Below, piece after piece: positions 12,101 through 27,100 of a stretch of DNA of 64,000 nt (the first letter of the stretch is position 1; every line of letters starts with the position of its first letter). The DNA is taken from NCBI GenBank assembly GCA_036768485.1, contig JAVLUZ010000142.1:15596407-15660406 (forward strand), read 5' to 3'. The notes under the pieces are model-generated. The model had not been told where the DNA came from and did no database searches. It saw only the letters and a list, made by a program, of their open reading frames with translations. This DNA comes from Mermis nigrescens. Its lineage: Eukaryota > Nematoda > Enoplea > Mermithida > Mermithidae. The translations under genes and the position numbers were made by a program.

Positions 12101-15100
12101 TTTTGACTACGACTGCATTGCACGATTTATAATGCAGTGCCTACGAACGCATCCCACGCATGTGCATAACATGCATATATGTGTTTTGCGTACAGATATG
12201 TACATACATATATACTAATTCAATCGACCAATTATATAGGTACATGGATACCTATTTATTCGATTAACCAGCGTAATGAATACGATGAAACTCTGCTCTG
12301 ACTTATAAAAATAGAAACAAAAAAATGGAAAATGCAAATTAGACAAAAATATTTAGCGTCGTTTTCAAGACGTTTGATATACAAAGGTATATAACTGCAT
12401 TAATACTAAAAGTCTGAGCTAGGCAAGGAGACAGTATGGTTCAACGATATAGTCTTAACTTTCTCGAGATTAGGGATGACAAATCGAATGTCATTATTTT
12501 ACTTTGATGTAACTTCTATTTATTCTCACTTTTTAAAGTCAAAATGTAACGAATAATTGTAATGTCAGACAAAAAAAATTACTTTCAGTTTTACTGAATG
12601 ACAAAAATAATACGTTATGAAAAAAATCCGTAAAATTACATAATAATTCAATCTCTAAATAAGTCCTTCATTACATGTATGTGCAACCGCAATTCAGCAG
12701 TTGATTGACATGTGGTTTATGCCACCTGTCATATTTGAATCTGCAGTCGGAGAATCGGGAAAAGTCGGAGAATCGGGACGGACGGAGAATCGGGACGGTC
12801 GGAGAAACGGGATTTTCGCGAATCTTAAAATAACCTCTCTTAGCATTAGGCGGAGAATCGGGACGGTCGGGGAATCGGGAAAGTCGGAGAATCGGGACGG
12901 TCGGAGAATCGGGACGGTCGGAGAATCGGGACAGAGCGTTTTTTCCAGATCATAAAAAACATACAAATTTTCTAAGAAGTTTGATGCAATGAACGATTTA
13001 AAGTCGAAAAGCGAAATCGATATAAACACTTAAAAAGCATATAATTACTTATTTTATTAAGAAATTGAAAATTCTGCTTAAAATCAACAGCATTTTGCAG
13101 GGGTCAGCGCAACCATTCTATTAGATTAAAAGCCCCTTCCAATTCCTCTGCCCCAGAACACATATGGCAATTGTTATAATTAGTTAATTCGAGAGTCCTG
13201 CAAATTAAGTTTCATCACATTTGCAAATTTACAAATTTACTATGATAAAGCCACGAAAAATTTACTTTTTTAAAATTTTTCGCTCTTATTCATACTTTTG
13301 AAAAATCCCTATATTTAAAAAACAAATTACCTTGACTTTATAGTTCAAGATACGCGAATAAAATGCTAATGTTTGCGCAGAGTTTGTCATATTGTATTTT
13401 TCAAGCCTTCTCTTCTTTAACAAAGTAAATCTTTGCTTCCTGAATAAATTTTCTTTTTTCATATATGTTCATAATTTCATTTTAAAATTTAACACGATAA
13501 TAGAGTTACGAGTATAATTGCTGCCCATGTTGCATTTCTTAGTCGAAAAAGTGACCTGCATTGCTCGATTTATCGATCCAGTTCCAGTTCGAGGCAATAT
13601 TGTCCTGCAAGGTGCTCTAGCTAATGCCTTTTCATTCCTTATTGCGTCTGTCGAAGATCCAAATTCTGTAGTTGCTCAGAGAGCCCGTATGTATATCGAA
13701 ACCATCAAGGCTACGTCGCTCAAAGTATTTTAATCCAAAATTTGTTTTAAAATTAATAAGTCATCCTTGATTACTCTAGGAATTTATCACTACCATAATC
13801 AATAAATAAAATAAAGAATCTCATTGGCAGCTATTTTTTTAGAATAATCACAGTTAATTCAGCTGATAATTTTGTCATGCGATAATTGAATAATCTGAAT
13901 TTCGGACTAGAATCAAATTGATAAACGCAGAGACCCATAAGCATTCAGATTGTAGGCTGCACTTAATAGTCATACACTGGCACAAGGGTTGCTATAGTAA
14001 ATACATACAAGTAACTTTTTCTAAACAAATCCGAACCTGATAAGAAACATTACTGTATCATTTGACCAGCTTAAATATTTCTGTCAGTAAAAGCAAAGTA
14101 AGTGTTTGTGAGCTTCAGATTGCAAGCTTAGCTGCCAGAATTTTGTGTGCTACACAAAGTTATATATTAAGTAACAGTGACATGGTGCTTTGAGTTATCT
14201 GTAAAATTAATCTTATACGGAAAACTTTGAAATTAGCATCTTATCGTTTTTCATAGAACGACGACCTACTCTTACAAGTTTACGATTACGATTATTTTGA
14301 GATTAGCATTTTCTCCTTCAATTACTGCTTTACGATACTATTTCTTGTTACTATATTATTGAGTTTTATAGCAAAACAATTTATTCCACCGTAGAGACAT
14401 ATTCGAATATTTAGTGCTTATGCTCTTGCTTGGAAGCTCAGTTTGACTTAGTCATAATTGACCGACCGTTGATTATTCACCGGCTGATGCTTTTGAATGC
14501 GATTCTGTCTGATAAACCTATTTTGAGTTGGGAATTCTTTCTTCAACGTTTCGACACTTTGTCTGTTGAGGCGCAGATCCAGCTGGAAAAGACTGGAGAA
14601 ATCGCTTACCCGCAAGGTAAGATATTCGTTTCAAAATAATTTTCAGAGCATTATTGGTTCCGCCTATTGCACGATCTTTAAAGAATAAAATTTGCATTTT
14701 CTTTCTTTCCTTTCTTTATTCGTTAATACTATTGTATTAATTTATCTCCTGCTTTCGCTCATTTGTGTATTCAGCTCAATTAAGGAAACGTTATAACTGC
14801 AGGTAACGGGCTGTGCAAGTTATCCACTTTAGTTTGGTTACATTATGATGCTTACTGTAAGTTATCCCGAATGCTTTTAGATGGCTTAAACTAACACTCC
14901 TAGCTTATTAAATCTGCAAGGTGCTTGCTTTTTTAAAAGATTTCCTTTCCAATTAGAATAATACTAATTTGCATGGATCCTATTCTTTTTATTTATCGAA
15001 AATTTTAATATATAACACATTAATACAAATTTTTAGTTGAATACGTACTAGACTATTCACTTATTTCATAAGCTCTTCGCTAATCCTCGCAAAATTTATT

Positions 15101-18100
15101 GTAATATTAACTATACGATTGTTTAATTTCGAGTTGCTTTATCCACAATGATGTTTGTCGTCATTTTATTATGAAAAAATCTATGAATCAGTATTGTTCC
15201 CAGTGTTTTTTTTTGTACAAGGTCCGTTTGTACATGTACAAAGAAGGTCCCCAAAAGTCTTTGTACATTTTGTACATGCAAATTTTTGTGTACTATAATA
15301 TAGTACAGTAGCGATTTTAGTGTGGTAAAACAGGGTTTTCGATCTTTGGTAGTGTATTTTAGCTAATTTCTGGGTTTCTGACGCCAAAAATTACTGAAAA
15401 TTATCTGAAAACGGCGCGAAGCGCCGAAAAATATTGACATTTTTCCATTCTAAATGCAAATCCTGCCATTTTAAAGATATATAGGACAAATAATTTATCA
15501 GTTCAGCGCGAAGCGCCGAAAATTTTGGGAATTTTACACCTTTTTACAGTTTTTGTCTTCCTGAAAATCTTTGTACATTTTGTACACACAAAATTTTTGG
15601 GTACTATAATATGGTACAGCAGCAATTTTAGTGTCGTAAAAACAGAGTTCTTCGACTTTTTGTAGTGTGTTTTAGCTAATTTCTGGGTCTCTAAGGGCAA
15701 AAATCACTAAGAATCGTCTTAAAACGGCGCGAAGCGCCGAAAAATTTGACATTTTTACTCTTGAAATGCAATTTCTGCCATTATAAAGATATATAGAACA
15801 CACAATTACTCATTTCGGCGCGAAGCGCCGAAATTTTTTCGAATTTTAGACCTTTTTTGCAATTTTTGTCTTCCCAAAAATCTTTGTACATGTTCAAAGA
15901 CGGTCCCGAAAAGTCTTTGTACATCGGGAAAAATCTTTGCCGAATACAAAAAAAACCGTGATTGTTCCTCACACGTTTTACGAGTTTCGGATGAAAATTG
16001 GAATTTGTAACCCCGTTTTTATTGCAGTATTTCAGAATTTCTTATCAAATTCATTTTAAAATTGGTTAATCCTTCCGGAACTGTTTGAAGTATGCGTACT
16101 TTATATGTATACTTTATATACTTTATTCTCTATACATATTATATGATAAATATATGAAATAAGTTGAAACTTCTTGAAATATGCGTTTTTTAACACGTTT
16201 TGTGACCGATAAGCTTTTATGAGTAAGAGAAGCTAGGAGTTTCGTTATTAATTAATACAGTGTTACTAAAAGTAACAGGCAGAAGCCCTCACCAGCAATG
16301 TTTTAGGACGTTTTTGGTACTAAGACAACATGATTAAATATTAGACGTTTGCAAAAAAATTGGTGAAAACTATATGTGCTTTCAGACATATTAAAATTCG
16401 CGAAAAAGGTTCTCGCGATTTTGGATAAACTTTGATGGATTTTGGAAAGGTTTGTATGCATCCTTTCATCTGGCTAAATAAAAGTGTAGAAAAGTTATTT
16501 TGGAATTAATCGGAATGCATCTCTATGTTACAATGTTGCTACAGACATATTGCATTCGGATCCCTTGAGTGACTTATACCAACGAAAATTGGTGCGCGCC
16601 CGACAAGCTCTGGAACAAAGCGAAAATATACGTAGCATTGTAAAGCATATGGATCAGGCACTGAACTATCAAAAAACGTTGTCAATGTCTAAAGATAAAA
16701 CGACAGGTATGAATAAAAACTAAGTCAAATACGTAAGAAGCACACAAGTCGTTCTTTACTTATACAATTAAGTGCAGCATGGATGACGCAGAGAAAAATC
16801 ATGAGTTAAAACAAGTTATGTTTCACCTTAAGTTTCTCAGCTGAAATGTTAATTTTCATCCAAATAATCAACTTTTGTTGGTTCGATACACATGATTGAC
16901 CAGAAAACTTGGACTTATTTGAACATAAAACTCTGAAATTAGTTGCATCACATAGATAAAATTCCTTTGTTTGAACCGTGCAGAAAAATTTTGACTGGTT
17001 GGCTGTGGTTCGTGCGCTATGGCGATTTGTTTACACCTGACGTTGATATTGTTTAAACCTTATTGTTTATGCATTTTGTTTCATTACTGAGTTTTTAGGT
17101 ACCCTTTTTTGACAATATCTTCAGTCAAAATATTATTTACTTATTGATTAATTTATATACTGACTACTCCTCGCTTCTAGGTGTTAAAACTGCGAAATAT
17201 CGTTAAAAGGGTGAGCAAATTGTTGACAGAAGCGAACAAGCTTTTGGGTTTGACATAATACCTAAGTTGGGTGTAAATAAATCGCTGAAGCCCCAAACCG
17301 CTGATACATGGCCAAGTTTTTTATGAAAGATTCAAACAAGGATGGTTTTATCTATCTTATGAAAGTTGGCTTAAAATGTTATATCCACATTTGCTGAAAT
17401 TATGACCTGTTACATCGGGGTGTAGCCTTTTTTGATAAATTCGTATATACCCATATGCAGCCCGCCGCTCAGCTTGTTTTAAGTTGATATTGTTTGTCTC
17501 AATGCAATACTTCACGTGATTCTGATTTTCTTATTTTTATATTCAAGTCATTATGTGCTTAGATCGACTTATGAGATGTGCTTCTTATGAAGAGCCAGTT
17601 TCTAATTACCTTTAGCGTATATCCTGCTTATCTTTTTGGTTCCACTTTAATTTCTGGCGATAAATCTCTGATTTACTGTCACTTAATTGTTATGTAGAAC
17701 TATGTAAATAATTTGTTTGCTTGGACAAGCCATCGTACAAAGAACAAGATTTTATAATTTCCGCGTTGTTTTGCTCCTAATGGAAGTACAATTAAAACTA
17801 TTCTAGAGCATTTCACTACTCGGTTGAGGCAGGTGCTTAGCTTTTCGGGTAAACTTGACTAATTTTGGTGGAAGTCAGCGTACGTTTTTAATAATACTTT
17901 GGAAACTATTTACTGCTTAATATTAAAACTTTTATTATTAATAAGCTAAACAAGAAGCCCATGATTAGAGTTTTAGCTAGCCATATATTTTTCGCTGTTC
18001 ATTCGAGAAAGTCTGTAAAACTGAGGCGAAGTCAATGATGTTCACCTATAGTCTATTTCACGAAACCTTGTGCATTTATCACAAATTTTGTACCAATGTA

Positions 18101-21100
18101 AATCGATTACAAAAGTGATTCAAAGTGAAGTAACAATTACGATACTGTGCATAGCAATTGGAAAGCACATGAAGTTTTACTATGCAAAATTGTATTACTG
18201 CAATCCGCCGAGAAACCACTTTTGTAACTACTTACTTGAACGCTGAAAATTGATTCTCATGCACAAGGTTTCGTGAAATAGACTGTAGATGTAATCTCTA
18301 TTATTAAGATGCCACAGCTTTTTCTTATTTATCTTTTACCTATTTACATTAAATCTGACTAACTGAGTAGGGTGCCCTCAATGGGAAAGGCCTCCAATAC
18401 TTATTGTTAGGCTGCAAATAAGTCGGCGGCTAAGTGAGAATAATCACTGAAAAAGACATTTTTACATTGGAGATTAGCTTGCGATGACTGATCGTCGAGA
18501 TGACGGACAGTTGTTAATCAGTAGAAGGAAAATCCACTTATGTTGATCATTTATGTCTTTTTGATGTATTAAGCAAAAAAAGCAAAAATGCTGGCTAAGA
18601 TTAATTCAGATTCGCAAGAAATCGATTACTTGATTATCCATATGTTGGTAAAGTATTGCCAAATAAGGTTAGACATAATGTCAAATTATTTAAGCCTCCC
18701 AATAGAACACTCGATTACTCAATCTGAAAGCACTATAGGACTAGTTAATAGAAAAATGTCGTAGGAGAATTTAGACAATATTGACATAATAAAATCAATA
18801 GAAAATAGGTAAGTTTTCAAGTTTTCCGCAAGCTTTCGCGATGTACTAAACTTTGCACCTTAGGCAAACATGTAACTCTAAAGGATCGCTTGCTACGATC
18901 CGTATCAATTAAAAGCGCTGCGGAATCAGCAAAATTAAAAATGAGAAAAGTGATGCTGATGGTGAGAGTAGTAAGTGCGTGGAAAGATTTCCGTAAACGG
19001 TTGAGCAGCAGTTTGAGCAGTTTGTCATCGTTGGTGCGCAATGATAGTCCATCCTCGATGTTGGTTGGTGTCCAAGGTATTCAGTTGCCAGCCGCATGCA
19101 GAATTCAACTTTGCCGTCCTTCACCATGTATTTCTGTCAGAATCTGATACATTAACGGCCTAGATGGTGTAGGCGATTGGGATTTGAGTCAAAATTTTTT
19201 CACTCAATGGCTCAGCAATAACAGCTGGAAAAGGCAAAAATTGCAAATTAAAAGATGATTTATTATATTTTGCGATAATGATGTCTAGCAACCGATGATA
19301 AGATATCTGCACACATTGCCTATCACTTTTCACGCACTTGCCCTTCACAGAGTTTTTCATTTATCAGCGAATCACCACTAACGGCGACTGGGCTGGGCAC
19401 TAAGTATATTTCCACTGTTTCTTCGCTTGGCAACTTATTATTCAGAAGTGTTTTATTCTAATTATCTTATGCGGTCAGAATTACTGTATGACTTTTAAAT
19501 CTAGTAAGAAGAGCGACTTTTTGGTATTAAACGGATTGAAAAGATTGAAAAGTGGTATGTTGCGCAAAATTCTTATCTTGAACGATTGTTTCCCCATGGT
19601 AAATTTTTCGACAGATTTATGTCTATTAAGTGCGTAAAGTGATCTACCAAAAAAAGCAGTCACAAATACTTTTTGCTTAATAAAATAAGGATACTGTTTT
19701 GTTATGATTCAGTATGAAGATAATCGTGATTTAATAGTTTTTCAGTAGCATTTCAACCAGTATTTCTTTAGAAAAGTCGGAATGCTATATTGAAGTGCCG
19801 CAAAGAGAGACTGCTGCCAGAATTAGCAGCCGAATGAGCACACCAGCCGGTTCAAGTACGAGATTGGCGTCCTGCACTGGCTCGAGGAACGGTAAAACAA
19901 CATTTTTCGCTTGTTTTACCGAATTATCGAAGAATTTTGATTCTCAACTTTTGATTAATTTGAATGGTTTCCTATCAGCCGACTGAAATTTTTATGTATT
20001 TCAGAACCCGCTTCTCTTGCTCTTGGAAAATTGCGCGAATTTACCGACCGGGAGAGCAATTTTTGCATGATGTTGAACAAGGCTCTGGACTTGGAAAATA
20101 CAGAGCGCCATACCATGCACATGCTCATAACGCTATTCATGGAATTTCTTGCCAACCCTAAGAACGCCGTCGTAAATCCCGATGAAAAAGCTTTAGCTAA
20201 AAAACAAGTGAATGCTTAATGCAAATTTCGAGATTGCAAGTGTGAACCTAGAAATCACATTTTTGTTGCACTTTTGTCTAAATTAGGCGAGATAAGTATA
20301 CGTTCTGGTTTCATTTGTTTTATTCACTCTTTTTTGTATTCAGCAAAGATTTTTCCCGATGTACAAAGACTTTTTGGGACCGTCGTTGTACATGTACAAA
20401 GATTTTCGGGAAGACAAAAATTGCAAAAAAGTCTAAAATTCGAAAAAATTTTCGGCGCTTCGCGCCGACATGAGTAATTGTGTGTTCTACATATATTTAT
20501 ACTGGCAGAAATTGCATTTCAAAAAGAAAAATGTCAAATTTTTGGCGCTTCGCGCCGTTTCAAGACGATTTCTAGTGATTTTTGCCCTCAGAGACCCAGA
20601 AATTAGCTAAAATATACTACCAAAGGTCGAACAACATTGTTTTTACCACACTTAAATCGCTTGTGTACCATATTATAGTACCCAAAAATTTGTGTTTACA
20701 TAATGGACAAAGACTTTTAGGGACCATCTTTGTACATGTACAAACGGACGTTGTACAAAACACTGGTTTTATTTGTTTATTTCATATAAAGTTTTTCAAA
20801 GTATTTTCATTAGTAATTTAATTTTCGTGATAGAAGACTTTGCTTTCAGAGTGTTGTACTCCGTCATTTGAATATTTTGCTCGGATACTCTGCAAATGAG
20901 AAGAGTTTCGCAATACCACCGTTTCGCTTAAGGTAAAAAATAAATCTGGTCAAAATATGCAGAATTTATATTTCAAACTACGAAGCTAAAGCTTGTAAGG
21001 ACTAATATCTAGATGCAAGCTTAATCATAACAATTAGTGGTTAAAAGTTTTTCATTTTTAATCATTCAGTATGAAGCCACTCAAATAAACTAGTTATAAT

Positions 21101-24100
21101 GATGCCATTTTCTTTCATTTAAATCAATTAATTAAAAGGATCGTTCGACTTATAGTTTTAGTCTTGTGTTACTTGTTTAAAATTATGCTGTAATTCGTGA
21201 GCTATAGTCAGTTTCATTCCTAACGGCATATTTTCGCTAAAGTCTTATTGCTGTGACGCTTTTAGCTGCACAAATGGCTTCTTTAATAAGCTCTCGTAGC
21301 GGCTGGTTGCTTTAAACTCTTATCCTTGATGTTTAATGCATTTTCCTTAACATGTGACTCATCTGTGTAACAAACTTTTACATCAACCTAAATCAAAAAT
21401 ATCTGTTACAATAATAAGCTATGAAGTGAAAATGGGCCGCTTAGAATATAAAAGACTATAGTCTAGAAGTACTGTACAGGGCATCCGCCATCTGCAATGC
21501 GTTTTTGTCATCATTGCCAAAAGTGCTCGATAGTAATCTAAGCTTGGGCAATCAAATTTTGCCGTTAGCTACCATGCTTCTCCAATTCGTACCTTCACCC
21601 CAACGTTACGCTAGTGATTATCAGACGCCGAACTACACACTATTTTATTTGGAACCGCATACACGACATTGCTGGCTCTACTCACTTCTTGTGATTTTAT
21701 ATAAGGTAAGTATGTTATCTCGTTTTAATAGCTAATTATTTTTATTATTGTTATTATTAATATTATTATTATAATAAATATTATTATTAATATTATTAAT
21801 ATTATCATTATTATTAATAATAATAATATTAATATTATTATTTTTATTATTATTATCATTATTATTAATATTATTATTATTATTATTATTATTGTATTGT
21901 ACTCTTGATAATTCTATTATTTAAAAAGATTGCACATTGGAACTTACTGTGCCGTACGTTGATGCTTTTATAGAAATTTTTTGTCATCGAAAAATGCACG
22001 GCTTCTTTAGCATGACTTTTGCACAAAAGGTTGTCCTGATGGAAAAAAGAAATAATAGAGTTTTACGAAAGATATCACTTATCTATAGAGTGCATAAATG
22101 CTAATTAAACCTTGCAACACTGTTTATCGCCACTCTGAATTTCTGATCATTGCCGATGACGACAAGTCTAGTATCATGGGAAAATCTTATGGCATAGTTA
22201 GACATCACGTCAAGTTATTTGCCTGTATTTCTAAAGTTGCTGTAAAAATTTGAAAACAATCCCCATTGCGTCCTTAGTTCTAGAACGAAAGTGTCATGTT
22301 TCACAGAAAAAGGTAATATTTTCAGGTTCTTTAATAAATACTCAGATATTTTTACGGTTAGTATTACAGAGTAATCAACTTCTTATGTACCGATCTTCAA
22401 TCCTATTTATCTTGTATTTACGTCTAACTCTTTTTATTTCTATTCCATGTACGAGTATGTATGTTTCAGTACCATTTCAATCAACCGCCGATTAACGAGA
22501 CTATCTTGATTCTGATACAAATCGTAGTCAATACGCTGAACGCTCAGATTCATCAGTGCCAGCAAGTAGAAGTGGATTACCGTACACCGTTATTTCGATC
22601 AAGAGGTTTGCTTTTGAAAATTTTCAAGTCTTTTCCTTCTGGTTGATTTGCGTAACGTTTGTTTTTTAAAAAGATCCGTTTGCACTTTTATCTGTATCAC
22701 GATACATTTTGCATAATTGTTAATTTTTAAATCAGTGTAAATTGATTTTAAAAGCGCTTTAAGCTAAATTCTGTTTCACATGCAAGTTCTGGACATGTCC
22801 AGAGTTATACATTTTCACTGCAGTGAATAAAATTTTGGGGTACGAGAGAAAGCCAATTGTTCTGCTCTGTTACGTCGATATTTGTTTTGCAGTGAATTTT
22901 TATTCGATTCACGTCGCATTTGTTTTAAACTACATTTTCTGCAAGTTCTTTTTAATTAGGCTCTAATTGTTATTTAGCAATGTGATACTCGTGTTTTATA
23001 ATTAAAAATACATTAAACAACGCCCATAGATAAATGATGTTCTTGCTGGATGTCTTTTATGAAAAATATCAATAATAGCTTTCCCTGAGTAAAATAAAAA
23101 AATTTCTATACAAAGATATAAAAAATTCTATTTTGGACGAGTTCCATTAAATAAGGCTCCGATTGAAGAACGCCTCAGATAACTTGTCTCGCTCCTCTTT
23201 GAGAAGAAAATTTCTCTCTGCTATCTAGTTTAATCACTAAATCCAAAAATATCACTTTACTAAATTACGCTTTATCCGAAGCGAAATGCACATGTTAATA
23301 ATCGTCGAAATTTTTGACAAATAAATCGAATTTTATTAATTATTTTACTAAGACTTCATGAGTCTCTTTCAAAGACTTACTTTCACACCTACCTACCTAA
23401 AGTTACTGCGATTTCAGTTGTACCTATCTATTTTTTGCATGATTTATGCATTCTTTTAAGAAATGGCACGCAAAAAACATTTCTCGTACTGCCTAATATA
23501 AAAGCAAGATTCAGATGGTGATATTGTGATGCAGCATTTGAATAGAATTGTCTTTCAATCAGCGTGCGCATTAGGTAAAAGTTTAACATTTTCATTATCC
23601 CTCTACATCGCTATACCGATGGTTTTATTCGCGCTTTGAGTTTTTGAATTCCGTGCGATTGCTAATCAAGTTGTCGCTTCTCAAGCTTCATAATCAATGG
23701 CAATGAGCTTCTAATTTGATTGTAGTCTTCCTTCATGATACCTAATGTTGATCACTTGTAAAGCACCAGTTTGATAACGACCAGACATGCACGTAGGGGG
23801 GTTGAAGAGTCTAGACCACACCTGGGCGTGGGGGGGTTTGGGGGGTATGCAGCCCCCCAGAAACCAAAATACCCCCTCCAGAAATCAAAATACCCCCCCC
23901 CCAGAATTCAATTTTTGGAAATTTTTTTTCGTTTTTTTCGCAATTTTTTGATGCCAATGGATAGTGCTTGATGAGAAAACGTCGAAAAATGGTGTTTTTA
24001 TCGCCATACCACCATTTTTAAGGCCATTTTTCGACCTTCAAAAAAATCTTGCACCCCCCTCAGAATTTTCTTGCTGCCCACGTATGGTCTAGACCTCCCT

Positions 24101-27100
24101 AGAATTAAAAAATTGAAATTTTTCTCGGGAAAATGAGGCAAAATGGAGGCGAACAACGAATGAAAATTTTTAAAAAAAAACTGTGTAATAAGGTAATTTT
24201 AACGCTTTTTAGCGTTTACACCAGTTTTTTTAGGTCATCTTGGCCCAAAGAAGCTTAATTCTTGATTCTTTTAAACCGGCTGACCCCTCCCCGTCCAGAT
24301 CGGCTATACTGGGAGTCTACGGTGACGACTGCGCAATTACTGTCATGCTTTTCAGGTTCGAAGTATTGGAACGCCGCGTATATACTTTTAAATTATTAAT
24401 TTAAAAGAAATAATACATCATTATTGATTATACAGATAAATGATCAGTGTCTATTGATCGTTGGTTGCTTTACATGCATATATCTGTTAGTAAGTAGTTG
24501 GCAAGAGTCGAGCGGCAAAGTAAACGGCGATGCTGCGAAAAGTGGCAAAAAGAAATTGCGCAAGGTATTCAACACTGTGCGCTTATTGGTCAGAGTTATG
24601 CGAAGTTGGCCGAGAAGTCGGTCCACGAGCGATGAAGAATATCCCGAGGAAGATGAAGAACGATCTGAGGGTATTCCAAGCGATCTTTTTCGGCGAAACA
24701 GAGCGAAGCAGCACGTTTCGAATGTTTTTGCACTTAGTAATATAAAGTAAAGCAAATCCTGAGCGCTTAGTGCCTAAATAGCATCTCGGATCCGTCTATC
24801 TTATTCACTTCTCAGAGGCCGGCAAGATAGACCGCTGACTATTTTGAGACTGTTTCAGAAAAACGGTCTAACTTTGGGGCAGTCTCAAAAAAATTAGGAG
24901 GCTAACTTTTTTTCGAGACAGACTAAAGCCTAGTTAGACTAAGGTGTTTCACAAAGCGGTCTAACTTAATTAGCTAGCTCACTTTTACTCAAAAATACGA
25001 TCAAAAAGTTAGACTGGTCAAGTCGTATCTAAGTCGTCTTCTAACTTTGAATAATATATGAAATATATTGTTTCAAAGCATAAAATACATTCTGCATGAT
25101 GCTTTTTTAATGACTGCATTCTCGTACTAAAAAACACCTTTTGCGAAACAAAGATCTTTACGATTGTGAATCTATTACAGAATCGACTTAAAATAAAACA
25201 ATGACCACGATATTGAAATAGTAAATAAAAAGCGTAGAAAATTTTGCTATACAAAAATATATTTAGGCAGTCTTCTCCTTTCTGTTTTGGTAGTCACCTT
25301 CGCCTTTCCTATAAATTGATTAATTGCCTGATAGTTCGTGATGTACCTATACGATTTTGTGCTAAAAACTAAAAGCATTTATTTCTTAAACGAGTATTCT
25401 CAGAGAATATTCCTCAAAGGAAAAATAAAAATTCTGGGTGCAAGGTAGGGGTAAAAAGCAAAGAAGAAAAGATTATGCTTTTTCGATTGGACAAACAGTA
25501 TTAATGTGAACTGTTTTATCTAGAAGACGCTAAAATAGTCCACGCGCGAACGAAATAGCCCAGGATCAAGCGAAGCTAGCCAGGGAAAAACTAAAATATA
25601 GCCTAGGCATAAAAAGGAATCTGGTCTCAAGAAGGTTAGCTCAGACTCAAGTTAGACGCACTTAGACTTCTTTGTAATATCAAAATAAAAATTGTGGTCT
25701 AAATTTAGCCGGCTAACTCAAAAAGTTAGCAAGCTAACTCAAATTAGCTGGCTCAAAAGTTAGACCGCTTCGGCTGTTAAATGTCACGTTAGGGGTTTGA
25801 CGATGAAAACTCATGTAAACGATGTAGACTATTCCTGATTACCCTTTGTACGGCACATAATTATGATTTCTCATTTATTTCTTATTTGTCGCAAGAACAT
25901 TCGAAATCGCGTTGTTTGAAAGAGATTTGCACCCTAAAGCACCCGAGCACGTTGGCCGCCGCCAGTTATTGTCCATGGATTAGCATCCTATGTCAAACAA
26001 TCGTATTGAATGTGTCCGCGTTAACTATCCCGCTTTGTTTCGCTCTTTTCCATGCACGATGTTTTCTGACTGGGATCAGAAATAGATTAATTGATCAGAA
26101 GGTACGGAAAGAAATTAGGCTACTGTCACTAAAAGAATACAACGATTCAGCTTCTACCGATGATAACGATAAGGCACACATGTAACGGCTCGAAATTTCG
26201 AGTGGGGGTCGGTGGCCATTCTAAGTGGGGAGGGGTGAATGATTTCCAATTTTTTTGCCAAAAAAAGAACTAAAAACGGCCGAAAATTAAATTTTTCCGA
26301 AAAATGGAGGTCACAAATTTTTTGGCTTGGGGGGTTATGGGGGACACCCAATTTTGGGTTGGGGGATCCTCCTGTTACATGTATGCGATAAGGCGCTGTG
26401 AGCCGTTCGTCAGAAATGCGTCATATCTCGTTTTTCGTCCTTGATGTCGTCCTTGAGATTTATTATTATGTTTGACAGTTATTCTGTCTACTTATCCTGC
26501 GTTGATGATGTTCTTCTAGCTTCATACGTGTCCAATAACTCAAGGGTGCTTATAAATGTAAGACCTTAAAATTCGGGGCTTGGGATAAGCCAATCATACG
26601 ATTTACAATTGAGAAGGGAATGTAGTTTGAGAAAATACATAAAAAGGATAAAAACGTACCCCAAGAATATAGAAATAAAAAATAAATTATCATCGAAAAA
26701 TATCAATAAGAATCAATTTTCAGAATATAAAGAATGGATACAGGGTTAATGTTATTGTTAATCGTAAAGCATTGTGATATACTTATTAGTTGGTACATAG
26801 AAAACTTGACACAAAATCTCCCAATATTGTTTGATGATGATTGGAGCGCCCCATACCTTATGTATGTTTCTGATCTTAATCTAGTATATTTAATGATATT
26901 CTTCAGAGGGCGCGTAAAATTGGTTTTGATTAAAATTCTCTATTTCGATATGCAAAATAAAACAATCACTTTTTTCGTCAGAAAATAGCTTAGAACATAG
27001 AAAATATTCATTGGACACTGAGGAAACACATGCGCACATATATGTTTACTTTGCACAATCTTCATTCACACTGACTCAAATGCATACGTGGGCAGCAAGA

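Noticed and set aside
11712..12123. Overlapping long frames rich in SPTVPILRPSRFSDRP-like units
   Set aside because: They are translations of the 17-bp repeat in every frame, not genes.
24340..24370. GGTTCGAA string as a tRNA B box
   Set aside because: No A box or cloverleaf could be built around it; no tRNA found in the window.
26734..26988. 84-codon frame with hydrophobic content
   Set aside because: AT-driven composition, no homology recognised, no compatible splice sites.
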